Positions 1-11,068 of a stretch of 64,000 nt of DNA are shown in pieces. The translations under genes were made by a program, and so were the position numbers. The stretch's first letter is position 1, and every line of letters starts with the position of its first letter. Under the pieces are notes generated by a model. The model was not told the DNA's origin. It saw nothing but the letters and a program-made list of their open reading frames with translations, and searched no databases. The stretch comes from Eutreptiella sp. 'Long Island Sound 2002' (Eukaryota > Euglenozoa > Euglenophyceae > Eutreptiales > Eutreptiaceae): the NCBI GenBank assembly GCA_964036045.1, contig OZ038385.1, positions 44,009,722 to 44,073,721 of the forward strand, in the 5' to 3' direction.

Positions 1-64
1 AGCCTGATAGGAACCAGCCGTGCACCGCGTACCACTCAGTAATACCCGCTCCTGTCACACCCAG
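1..64. repeat. Reference monomer with variant sites numbered
   Basis: This first copy serves as the reference for position numbers. Common alternatives elsewhere are: position 6 G or A (CCTGAT/CCTAAT); position 20 G or A (CCGTGC/CCATGC); positions 29-30 GT or TC (CCGCGTACC/CCGCTCACC); position 40 T, C or absent (CAGTAATAC/CAGCAATAC/CAGAATAC); position 46 C or A (ACCCGC/ACACGC); position 58 C or T (CACACCC/CATACCC). Rarer ones are position 1 A to G (CCAGGGCC), position 17 G to T (ACCATCC), position 16 A to T (ACCTGCC) and position 64 G to C (CCCACAGCC). Four CpG steps lie at 19-20, 26-27, 28-29 and 47-48. I see no clear internal sub-repeat, so 64 bp is the basic unit rather than a dimer of 32. 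Confidence 0.95.
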
Positions 65-2309
65 AGCCTGATAGGAACCAGCCGTGCACCGCTCACCACT
101 CAGTAATACCCGCTCCTGTCATACTCAGAGCCTGATAGGAACCAGCCATGCACCGCGTACCACTCAATAATACACGCTCCTGTCACATCCAGAGCCTGAT
201 AGGAACCAGCCGTGCACCGCGTACCACTCAGTAATACCCGCTCCTGTCATACCCAGAGCCTGATAGGAACCAGCCATGCAACGCTCACCACTCAGTAATA
301 CCCGCTCCTGTCATACCCAGAGCCTGATAGGAACCAGCCATGCACCGCGTACCACTCAGTAATACCCGCTCCTGTCATACCCAGAGCCTGATAGGAACCA
401 GCCGTGCACCGCGTACCACTCAGCAATACCCGCTCCTGTCATACCCAGAGCCTGATAGGAACCAGCCATGCACCGCTCACCACTCAGTAATACCCGCTCC
501 TGTCACACGCAGAGCCTGATAGGAACCAGCCATGCACCGCTCACCACTCAGTAATACCCGCTCCTGTCACACCCAGAGCCTGATAGGAACCAGCCGTGCA
601 CCGCTCACCACTCAGTAATACCCGCTCCTGTCACACCCAGAGCCTGATAGGAACCAGCCATGCACCGCTCACCACTCAGTAATACCCGCTCCTGTCACAC
701 CCAGAGCCTGATAGGAACCAGCCGTGCACCGCGTACCACTCAGTAATACCCGCTCCTGTCACACCCAGAGCCTGATAGGAACCAGCCGTGCACCGCTCAC
801 CACTCAGTAATACCCGCTCCTGTCACACCCAGAGCCTGATAGGAACCATCCGTGCACCGCGTACCACTCAGTAATACCCGCTCCTGTCATACCCAGAGCC
901 TGATAGGAACCAGCCGTGCACCGCTCACCACTCAGCAATACCCGCTCCTGTCATACCCAGAGCCTGATAGGAACCAGCCATGCACCGCTCACCACTCAGT
1001 AATACCCGCTCCTGTCACACCCAGAGCCTGATAGGAACCAGCCATGCACCGCATACCACTCAGTAATACCCGCTCCTGTCATACCCAGAGCCTGATAGGA
1101 ACCAGCCGTGCACCGCGTACCACTCAGAATACCCGCTCCTGTCACACCCAGAGCCTGATAGGAACCAGCCGTGCACCGCTCACCACTCAGTAATACCCGC
1201 TCCTGTCACACCCAGAGCCTGATAGGAACCAGCCGTGCACCGCGTACCACTCAGTAATACCCGCTCCTGTCATACCCAGAGCCTAATAGGAACCAGCCGT
1301 GCACCGCTCACCACTCAGTAATACCCGCTCCTGTCACACCCAGAGCCTGATAGGAACCAGCCGTGCACCGCGTACCACTCAGTAATACCCGCTCCTGTCA
1401 CACCCAGGGCCTGATAGGAACCAGCCATGCACCGCGTACCACTCAGTAATACCCGCTCCTGTCACACCCAGAGCCTGATAGGAACCAGCCGTGCACCGCT
1501 CACCACTCAGTAATACCCGCTCCTGTCACACCCAGAGCCTGATAGGAACCAGCCGTGCACCGCTCACCACTCAGTAATACCCGCTCCTGTCATACCCAGA
1601 GCCTGATAGGAACCAGCCGTGCACCGCGTACCACTCAGTAATACCCGCTCCTGTCACACCCAGAGCCTGATAGGAACCAGCCCTGCACCGCTCACCACTC
1701 AGTAATACCCGCTCCTGTCACACCCAGAGCCTGATAGGAACCAGCCGTGCACCGCGTACCACTCAGTAATACCCGCTCCTGTCACACCCAGAGCCTGATA
1801 GGAACCAGCCGTGCACCGCGTACCACTCAGCAATACCCGCTCCTGTCACACCCAGAGCCTGATAGGAACCAGCCGTGCACCGCTCACCACTCAGTAATAC
1901 CCGCTCCTGTCATACCCAGAGCCTGATAGGAACCAGCCGTGCACCGCGTACCACTCAGTAATACCCGCTCCTGTCACACCCACAGCCTGATAGGAACCAG
2001 CCATGCACCGCTCACCACTCAGTAATACCCGCTCCTGTCACACCCAGAGCCTGATAGGAACCAGCCATGCACCGCTCACCACTCAGCAATACCCGCTCCT
2101 GTCACACCCAGAGCCTAATAGGAACCAGCCGTGCACCGCTCACCACTCAGCAATACCCGCTCCTGTCACACCCAGAGCCTGATAGGAACCAGCCGTGCAC
2201 CGCTCACCACTCAGTAATACCCGCTCCTGTCACACCCAGAGCCTGATAGGAACCAGCCATGCACCGCGTACCACTCAGTAATACCCGCTCCCGTCACACC
2301 CAGAGCCTG

Positions 2310-3085
2310 ATAGGAACCAGCCGTGCACCGCTCACCACTCAGTAATACCCGCTCCTGTCACACCCAGAGCCTGATAGGAACCAGCCGTGCACCGCTCACC
2401 ACTCAGTAATACCCGCTCCTGTCACACCCAGAGCCTGATAGGAACCAGCCATGCACCGCTCACCACTCAGTAATACCCGCTCCTGTCACACCCAGAGCCT
2501 GATAGGAACCAGCCGTGCACCGCTCACCACTCAGTAATACCCGCTCCTGTCACACCCAGAGCCTGATAGGAACCAGCCATGCACCGCGTACCACTCAGTA
2601 ATACCCGCTCCTGTCATACCCAGAGCCTGATAGGAACCAGCCGTGCACCGCGTACCACTCAGCAATACCCGCTCCTGTCATACCCAGAGCCTGATAGGAA
2701 CCAGCCATGCACCGCTCACCACTCAGTAATACCCGCTCCTGTCACACCCAGAGCCTGATAGGAACCAGCCATGCACCGCGTACCACTCAGTAATACCCGC
2801 TCCTGTCATACCCAGAGCCTGATAGGAACCAGGCGTGCACCGCGTACCACTCAGAATACCCGCTCCTGTCACACCCAGAGCCTGATAGGAACCAGCCGTG
2901 CACCGCTCACCACTCAGCAATACCCGCTCCTGTCACACCCAGAGCCTGATAGGAACCAGCCGTGCACCGCGTACCACTCAGTAATACCCGCTCCTGTCAT
3001 ACCCAGAGCCTAATAGGAACCAGCCGTGCACCGCTCACCACTCAGTAATACCCGCTCCTGTCACACCTAGAGCCTGATAGGAACC
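2310..3085. repeat. Nested duplicate inside block A, copy 1 (30-monomer spacing)
   Basis: About 12 monomers here recur at 4229-5004, 30 monomers downstream. The offset is 1919 or 1920 bp depending on which side of the 1-bp deletion near 2853 it is measured. Both copies carry the same order of variants: a CAGCAATAC monomer, then two catgcacc monomers, then a 63-bp CAGAATAC monomer, ending in a CCTAATAGG monomer. Scattered single-base differences (for example CCAGGCGTG near 2831 only in this copy) show it is older than the A1/A2 duplication. Confidence 0.75.
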
Positions 3086-4228
3086 AGCCATGCACCGCGT
3101 ACCACTCAGTAATACCCGCTCCTGTCACACCCAGGGCCTGATAGGAACCAGCCGTGCACCGCGTACCACTCAGTAATACCCGCTCCTGTCACACCCAGAG
3201 CCTGATAGGAACCAGCCGTGCACCGCGTACCACTCAGCAATACCCGCTCCTGTCACACCCAGAGCCTGATAGGAACCAGCCGTGCACCGCGTACCACTCA
3301 GTAATACCCGCTCCTGTCATACCCAGAGCCTGATAGGAACCAGCCGTGCACCGCGTACCACTCAGTAATACCCGCTCCTGTCACACCCACAGCCTGATAG
3401 GAACCAGCCATGCACCGCTCACCACTCAGTAATACCCGCTCCTGTCACACCCAGAGCCTGATAGGAACCAGCCGTGCACCGCGTACCACTCAGTAATACC
3501 CGCTCCTGTCATACCCAGAGCCTAATATGAACCAGCCGTGCACCGCTCACCACTCAGCAATACCCGCTCCTGTCACACCCAGAGCCTGATAGGAACCAGC
3601 CGTGCACCGCTCACCACTCAGTAATACCCGCTCCTGTCATACCCAGAGCCTAATAGGAACCAGCCATGCACCGCTCATCACTCAGCAATACCCGCTCCTG
3701 TCACACCCAGAGCCTGATAGGAACCAGCCGTGCACCGCTCACCACTCAGTAATACCTGCTCCTGTCACACCCAGAGCCTGATAGGAACCAGCCGTGCACC
3801 GCTCACCACTCAGTAATACCCGCTCCTGTCACACCCAGAGCCTGATAGGAACCAGCCATGCACCGCGTACCACTCAGTAATACCCGCTCCTGTCATACCC
3901 AGAGCGTGATAGGAACCAGCCGTGCAACGCTCACCACTCAGTAATACCCGCTCCTGTCACACCCAGAGCCTGATAGGAACCAGCCATGCACCGCTCACCA
4001 CTCAGTAATACCCGCTCCTGTCACACCCAGAGCCTGATAGGAACCAGCCATGCACCGCGTACCACTCAGTAATACCCGCTCCTGTCACACCCAGAGCCTG
4101 ATAGGAACCAGCCGTGCACCGCTCACCACTCAGTAATACCCGCTCCTGTCACACCCAGAGCCTGATAGGAACCAGCCGTGCACCGCTCACCACTCAGTAA
4201 TACCCGCTCCTGTCATACCCAGAGCCTA

Positions 4229-5004
4229 ATAGGAACCAGCCGTGCACCGCTCACCACTCAGTAATACCCGCTCCTGTCACACCCAGAGCCTGATAGGAAC
4301 CAGCCGTGCACCGCTCACCACTCAGTAATACCCGCTCCTGTCACACCCAGAGCCTGATCGGAACCAGCCATGCACCGCTCACCACTCAGTAATACCCGCT
4401 CCTGTCACACCCAGAGCCTGATAGGAACCAGCCGTGCACCGCTCACCACTCAGTAATACCCGCTCCTGTCACACCCAGAGCCTGATAGGAACCAGCCATG
4501 CACCGCGTACCACTCAGTAATACCCGCTCCTGTCATACCCAGAGCCTGATAGGAACCAGCCGTGCACCGCGTACCACTCAGCAATACCCGCTCCTGTCAT
4601 ACCCAGAGCCTGATAGGAACCAGCCATGCACCGCTCACCACTCAGTAATACCCGCTCCTGTCACACCCAGAGCCTGATAGGAACCAGCCATGCACCGCGT
4701 ACCACTCAGTAATACCCGCTCCTGTCATACCCAGAGCCTGATAGGAACCAGCCGTGCACCGCGTACCACTCAGAATACCCGCTCCTGTCACACCCAGAGC
4801 CTGATAGGAACCAGCCGTGCACCGCTCACCACTCAGTAATACCCGCTCCTGTCACACCCAGAGCCTGATAGGAACCAGCCGTGCACCGCGTACCACTCAG
4901 TAATACCCGCTCCTGTCATACCCAGAGCCTAATAGGAACCAGCCGTGCACCGCTCACCACTCAGTAATACCCGCTCCTGTCACACCCAGAGCCTGATAGG
5001 AACC
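4229..5004. repeat. Nested duplicate inside block A, copy 2
   Basis: Partner of 2310-3085. It shares the variant barcode, including the 1-bp-deleted monomer near 4773. It differs by CTGATCGG near 4358 and by the absence of the CCAGGCG change. The same pair exists again in the second copy of block A (around 13378-14153 and 15297-16072), as expected if this internal duplication came first. Confidence 0.72.
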
Positions 5005-5085
5005 AGCCGTGCACCGCGTACCACTCAGTAATACCCGCTCCTGTCACACCCAGAGCCTGATAGGAACCAGCCGTGCACCGCTCAC

Positions 5086-5970
5086 CACTCAGCAATACCC
5101 GCTCCTGTCACACCCAGAGCCTGATAGGAACCAGCCATGCACCGCTCACCACTCAGTAATACCCGCTCCTGTCACACCCAGAGCCTGATAGGAACCAGCC
5201 GTGCACCGCGTACCACTCAGTAATACCCGCTCCTGTCATACTCAGAGCCTGATAGGAACCAGCCATGCACCGCGTACCACTCAGTAATACACGCTCCTGT
5301 CACACCCAGAGCCTGATAGGAACCAGCCATGCACCGCGTACCACTCAGTAATACACGCTCCTGTCATACCCAGAGCCTGATAGGAACCAGCCGTGCACCG
5401 CGTACCACTCAGTAATACCCGCTCCTGTCATACCCAGAGCCTGATAGGAACCAGCCGTGCACCGCGTACCACTCAGTAATACCCGCTCCTGTCACACCCA
5501 GAGCCTGATAGGAACCAGCCATGCACCGCGTACCACTCAGTAATACACGCTCCTGTCACACCCAGAGCCTGATAGGAACCAGCCGTGCACCGCGTACCAC
5601 TCAGTAATACCCGCTCCTGTCATACCCAGAGCCTGATAGGAACCAGCCGTGCACCGCGTACCACTCAGTAATACCCGCTCCTGTCACACCCAGAGCCTGA
5701 TAGGAACCAGCCATGCACCGCTCACCACTCAGTAATACCCGCTCCTGTCACACCCAGAGCCTGATAGGAACCAGCCGTGCACCGCGTACCACTCAGTAAT
5801 ACCCGCTCCTGTCATACTCAGAGCCTGATAGGAACCAGCCATGCACCGCGTACCACTCAGTAATACACGCTCCTGTCACACCCAGAGCCTGATAGGAACC
5901 AGCCATGCACCGCGTACCACTCAGTAATACACGCTCCTGTCATACCCAGAGCCTGATAGGAACCAGCCAT
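5086..5970. repeat. Nested 9-monomer unit inside block A (576-bp offset)
   Basis: The segment 5086-5394 recurs at 5662-5970. The shared signature is CATACTCAG at about 5241 and 5817, followed by two monomers with ATACACGC. The same CATACTCAG/ATACACGC signature appears at many other places (for example near 16313, 16885, 20594, 22515, 29684, 33844 and 47030), so it marks a widely spread sub-block. Confidence 0.8.
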
Positions 5971-6609
5971 GCACCGCTCACCACTCAGTAATACCCGCTC
6001 CTGTCATACCCAGAGCCTGATAGGAACCAGCCATGCACCGCGTGCCACTCCGTAATACCTGCTCCTGTCACACCCAGAGCCTGATAGGAACCAGCCATGC
6101 ACCGCGTACCACTCAGTAATACCCGCTCCTGTCACACCCAGAGCCTGATAGGAACCAGCCATGCACCGCTCACCACTCAGCAATACCCGCTCCTGTCACA
6201 CCCAGAGCCTGATAGGAACCAGCCGTGCACCGCTCACCACTCAGTAATACCCGCTCCTGTCACACCCAGAGCCTAATAGGAACCAGCCGTGCACCGCTCA
6301 CCACTCAGCAATACCCGCTCCTGTCACACCCAGAGCCTGATAGGAACCAGCCGTGCACCGCTCACCACTCAGTAATACCCGCTCCTGTCACACCCAGAGC
6401 CTGATAGGAACCAGCCATGCACCGCGTATCACTCAGTAATACCCGCTCCTGTCACACCCAGAGCCTGATAGGAACCAGCCTTTCACCGCTCACCACTCAG
6501 TAATACCCGCTCCTGTCACACCCAGAGCCTGATAGGAACCAGCCATGCACCGCGTACCACTCAGCAATACCCGCTCCTGTCACACCCAGAGCCTGATAGG
6601 AACCAGCCG

Positions 6610-8471
6610 TGCACCGCTCACCACTCAGTAATACCCGCTCCTGTCACACCCAGAGCCTGATAGGAACCAGCCATGCACCGCGTACCACTCAGCAATACCC
6701 GCTCCTGTCACACCCAGAGCCTGATAGGAACCAGCCGTGCACCGCGTACCACTCAGAATACCCGCTCCTGTCACACCCAGAGCCTGATAGGAACCAGCCG
6801 TGCACCGCTCACCACTCAGTAATACCCGCTCCTGTCACACCCAGAGCCTGATAGGAACCAGCCGTGCACCGCGTACCACTCAGTAATACCCGCTCCTGTC
6901 ATACCCAGAGCCTAATAGGAACCAGCCGTGCACCGCTCACCACTCAGTAATACCCGCTCCTGTCACACCCAGAGCCTGATAGGAACCAGCCGTGCACCGC
7001 GTACCACTCAGTAATACCCGCTCCTGTCACACCCAGAGCCTGATAGGAACCAGCCGTGCACCGCGTACCACTCAGTAATACCCGCTCCTGTCATACCCAG
7101 AGCCTAATAGGAACCAGCCGTGCACCGCTCACCACTCAGTAATACCCGCTCCTGTCACACCCAGAGCCTGATAGGAACCAGCCGTGCACCGCGTACCACT
7201 CAGTAATACCCGCTCCTGTCACACCCAGAGCCTGATAGGAACCAGCCGTGCACCGCGTACCACTCAGCAGTACTCGCTCCTGTCACACCCAGAGCCTGAT
7301 AGGAACCAGCCGTGCACCGCGTACCACTCAGTAATACCCGCTCCTGTCACACCCAGAGCCTGATAGGAACCAGCCGTGCACCGCGTACCACTCAGCAATA
7401 CCCGCTCCTGTCACACCCAGAGCCTGATAGGAACCAGCCGTGCACCGCGTACCACTCAGTAATACCCGCTCCTGTCATACCCAGAGCCTGATAGGAACCA
7501 GCCATGCACCGCTCACCACTCAGCAATACCCGCTCCTGTCACACCCAGAGCCTGATAGGAACCAGCCGTGCACCGCGTACCACTCAGTAATACCCGCTCC
7601 TGTCATACCCAGAGCCTGATAGGAACCAGCCGTGCACCGCGTACCACTCAGTAATACCCGCTCCTGTCACACCCACAGCCTGATAGGAACCAGCCATGCA
7701 CCGCTCACCACTCAGTAATACCCGCTCCTGTCACACCCAGAGCCTGATAGGAACCAGCCGTGCACCGCGTACCACTCAATAATACACGCTCCTGTCACAC
7801 CCAGAGCCTGATAGGAACCAGCCATGCACCGCATACCACTCAGTAATACACGCTCCTGTCATACCCAGAGCCTGATAGGAACCAGCCGTGCACCGCGTAC
7901 CACTCAGCAATACCCGCTCCTGTCATACCCAGAGCCTGATAGGAACCAGCCATGCACCGCTCACCACTCAGTAATACCCGCTCCTGTCACACCCAGAGCC
8001 TGATAGGAACCAGCCATGCACCGCGTACCACTCAGGAATACCCGCTCCTGTCACACCCAGAGCCTGATATGAACCAGCCGTGCACCGCTCACCACTCAGT
8101 AATACCCGCTCCTGTCACACCCAGAGCCTGATAGGAACCAGCCGTGCACCGCGTACCACTCAGTAATACCCGCTCCTGTCATACCCAGAGCCTAATAGGA
8201 ACCAGCCGTGCACCGCTCACCACTCAGTAATACCCGCTCCTGTCACACCCAGAGCCTGATAGGAACCAGCCGTGCACCGCGTACCACTCAGTAATACCCG
8301 CTCCTGTCACACCCAGAGCCTGATAGGAACCAGCCGTGCACCGCGTACCACTCAGCAATACCCGCTCCTGTCACACCCACAGCCTGATAGGAACCAGCCG
8401 TGCACCGCGTACCACTCAGTAATACCCGCTCCTGTCATACCCAGAGCCTGATAGGAACCAGCCATGCACCG
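6610..8471. repeat. Higher-order block B, copy 1 (39-monomer spacing)
   Basis: About 29 monomers recur at 9105-10967. The offset is 2496 bp (39 x 64), or 2495 bp left of the 1-bp deletion near 6756. Shared rare markers are CAGCAGTACTCGC (7265 and 9761), a CTCAATAATACAC monomer near 7777 and 10273, and CTCAGGAATAC followed by GATATGAACC (8031 and 10527). At the first 63-bp monomer the two copies differ: CAGAATAC here but CAGGAATAC in copy 2. They diverge at about 8472/10968. Confidence 0.88.
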
Positions 8472-9104
8472 CGTACCACTCAGTAGTACACGCTCCTGTC
8501 ACATCCAGAGCCTGATAGGAACCAGCCGTGCACCGCGTACCACTCAGTAATACACGCTCCTGTCATACCCAGAGCCTGATAGGAACCAGCCATGCACCGC
8601 TCACCACTCAGTAATACCCGCTCCTGTCATACCCAGAGCCTGATAGGAACCAGCCATGCACCGCGTACCACTCAGTAATACCCGCTCCTGTCATACCCAG
8701 AGCCTGATAGGAACCAGCCGTGCACCGCTCACCACTCAGTAATACCCGCTCCTGTCACACCCAGAGCCTGATAGGAACCAGCCGTGCACCGCTCACCACT
8801 CAGTAATACCCGCTCCTGTCACACCCAGAGCCTGATAGGAACCAGCCATGCACCGCTCACCACTCAGTAATACCCGCTCCTGTCACACCCAGAGCCTGAT
8901 AGGAACCAGCCGTGCACCGCTCACCACTCAGTAATACCCGCTCCTGTCACACCCAGAGCCTGATAGGAACCAGCCATGCACCGCGTACCACTCAGTAATA
9001 CCCGCTCCTGTCATACCCAGAGCCTGATAGGAACCAGCCGTGCACCGCGTACCACTCAGTAATACCCGCTCCTGTCATACCCAGAGCCTGATAGGAACCA
9101 GCCA
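8472..9104. repeat. Linking monomers between B copies
   Basis: About ten monomers that belong to the 39-monomer spacing but are not shared with the end of the second B copy. It starts with a monomer carrying CAGTAGTACAC and then CACATCC, which resembles the CTCAATAATACAC/CACATCC pair near 157-190. No gene or unique sequence is visible. Confidence 0.7.
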
Positions 9105-10967
9105 TGCACCGCTCACCACTCAGTAATACCCGCTCCTGTCACACCCAGAGCCTGATAGGAACCAGCCATGCACCGCGTACCACTCAGCAATACCCGCTCC
9201 TGTCACACCCAGAGCCTGATAGGAACCAGCCGTGCACCGCGTACCACTCAGGAATACCCGCTCCTGTCACACCCAGAGCCTGATAGGAACCAGCCGTGCA
9301 CCGCTCACCACTCAGTAATACCCGCTCCTGTCACACCCAGAGCCTGATAGGAACCAGCCGTGCACCGCGTACCACTCAGTAATACCCGCTCCTGTCATAC
9401 CCAGAGCCTAATAGGAACCAGCCGTGCACCGCTCACCACTCAGTAATACCCGCTCCTGTCACACCCAGAGCCTGATAGGAACCAGCCGTGCACCGCGTAC
9501 CACTCAGTAATACCCGCTCCTGTCACACCCAGAGCCTGATAGGAACCAGCCGTGCACCGCGTACCACTCAGTAATACCCGCTCCTGTCATACCCAGAGCC
9601 TAATAGGAACCAGCCGTGCACCGCTCACCACTCAGTAATACCCGCTCCTGTCACACCCAGAGCCTGATAGGAACCAGCCGTGCACCGCGTACCACTCAGT
9701 AATACCCGCTCCTGTCACACCCAGAGCCTGATAGGAACCAGCCGTGCACCGCGTACCACTCAGCAGTACTCGCTCCTGTCACACCCAGAGCCTGATAGGA
9801 ACCAGCCGTGCACCGCGTACCACTCAGTAATACCCGCTCCTGTCACACCCAGAGCCTGATAGGAACCAGCCGTGCACCGCGTACCACTCAGCAATACCCG
9901 CTCCTGTCACACCCAGAGCCTGATAGGAACCAGCCGTGCACCGCGTACCACTCAGTAATACCCGCTCCTGTCATACCCAGAGCCTGATAGGAACCAGCCA
10001 TGCACCGCTCACCACTCAGCAATACCCGCTCCTGTCACACCCAGAGCCTGATAGGAACCAGCCGTGCACCGCGTACCACTCAGTAATACCCGCTCCTGTC
10101 ATACCCAGAGCCTGATAGGAACCAGCCGTGCACCGCGTACCACTCAGTAATACCCGCTCCTGTCACACCCACAGCCTGATAGGAACCAGCCATGCACCGC
10201 TCACCACTCAGTAATACCCGCTCCTGTCACACCCAGAGCCTGATAGGAACCAGCCGTGCACCGCGTACCACTCAATAATACACGCTCCTGTCACACCCAG
10301 AGCCTGATAGGAACCAGCCATGCACCGCATACCACTCAGTAATACACGCTCCTGTCATACCCAGAGCCTGATAGGAACCAGCCGTGCACCGCGTACCACT
10401 CAGCAATACCCGCTCCTGTCATACCCAGAGCCTGATAGGAACCAGCCATGCACCGCTCACCACTCAGTAATACCCGCTCCTGTCACACCCAGAGCCTGAT
10501 AGGAACCAGCCATGCACCGCGTACCACTCAGGAATACCCGCTCCTGTCACACCCAGAGCCTGATATGAACCAGCCGTGCACCGCTCACCACTCAGTAATA
10601 CCCGCTCCTGTCACACCCAGAGCCTGATAGGAACCAGCCGTGCACCGCGTACCACTCAGTAATACCCGCTCCTGTCATACCCAGAGCCTAATAGGAACCA
10701 GCCGTGCACCGCTCACCACTCAGTAATACCCGCTCCTGTCACACCCAGAGCCTGATAGGAACCAGCCGTGCACCGCGTACCACTCAGTAATACCCGCTCC
10801 TGTCACACCCAGAGCCTGATAGGAACCAGCCGTGCACCGCGTACCACTCAGCAATACCCGCTCCTGTCACACCCAGAGCCTGATAGGAACCAGCCGTGCA
10901 CCGCGTACCACTCAGTAATACCCGCTCCTGTCATACCCAGAGCCTGATAGGAACCAGCCATGCACCG
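9105..10967. repeat. Higher-order block B, copy 2
   Basis: Second copy of 6610-8471, with the same private markers at 9761, about 10273, 10531 and 10564. Single-base differences are few, for example CCCACAGCC near 8389 against CCCAGAGCC here. It runs almost directly into the second copy of block A. Confidence 0.88.
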
Positions 10968-11068
10968 CTCACCACTCAGCAATACCCGCTCCTGTCACGC
11001 CCAGAGCCTGATAGGAACCAGCCGTGCACCGCGTACCACTCAGTAATACCCGCTCCTGTCATACCCAG
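10968..11068. repeat. Junction monomers between block B copy 2 and block A copy 2
   Basis: About 1.5 ordinary monomers, including a CACGCCC variant near 10999. The junction falls in the middle of normal 64-bp phase with no extra bases, so the recombination that created it was in register. Confidence 0.7.

Larger units (their letters stand above)
1..6692. repeat. Large higher-order block A, copy 1 (left end truncated by window)
   Basis: This stretch of about 104.5 monomers recurs at an offset of 11068 bp (11069-17760). Rare private markers agree in both copies: TCACATCC near 183, a CAACGC change near 279, CACACGC near 508, ACCATCC near 848, CCCTGCACC near 1681, CTCCCGTC near 2288, CCAGGCGTG near 2831, ACACCTAG near 3064, AATATGAAC near 3524, AGCGTGAT near 3904, CTGATCGG near 4358 and CCTTTCACC near 6479. 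I found four single-base differences in about 6.69 kb and no indel. The copies diverge at 6693/17761 (C versus T). Copy 1 may start left of the window. Confidence 0.93.

Noticed and set aside
2723-3013. Open frames of 65 and 80 codons on opposite strands, repeated at 13791-14081, 47711-48001, 50974-51264, 62300-62590 and 63003-63293
   Set aside because: They are translations of satellite monomers, opened by a 1-bp deletion and a T-to-C change. They overlap on both strands, share no protein-like features and end at the next in-phase stop. The recurrence reflects DNA duplication, not selection on a protein.
6609-6851. 80-codon frame starting with GTG
   Set aside because: Same origin as the other frames: phase shift at the CAGAATAC monomer near 6756. 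Its homologous place at 17677 in block A copy 2 is not open, because the copies diverge at 17761.
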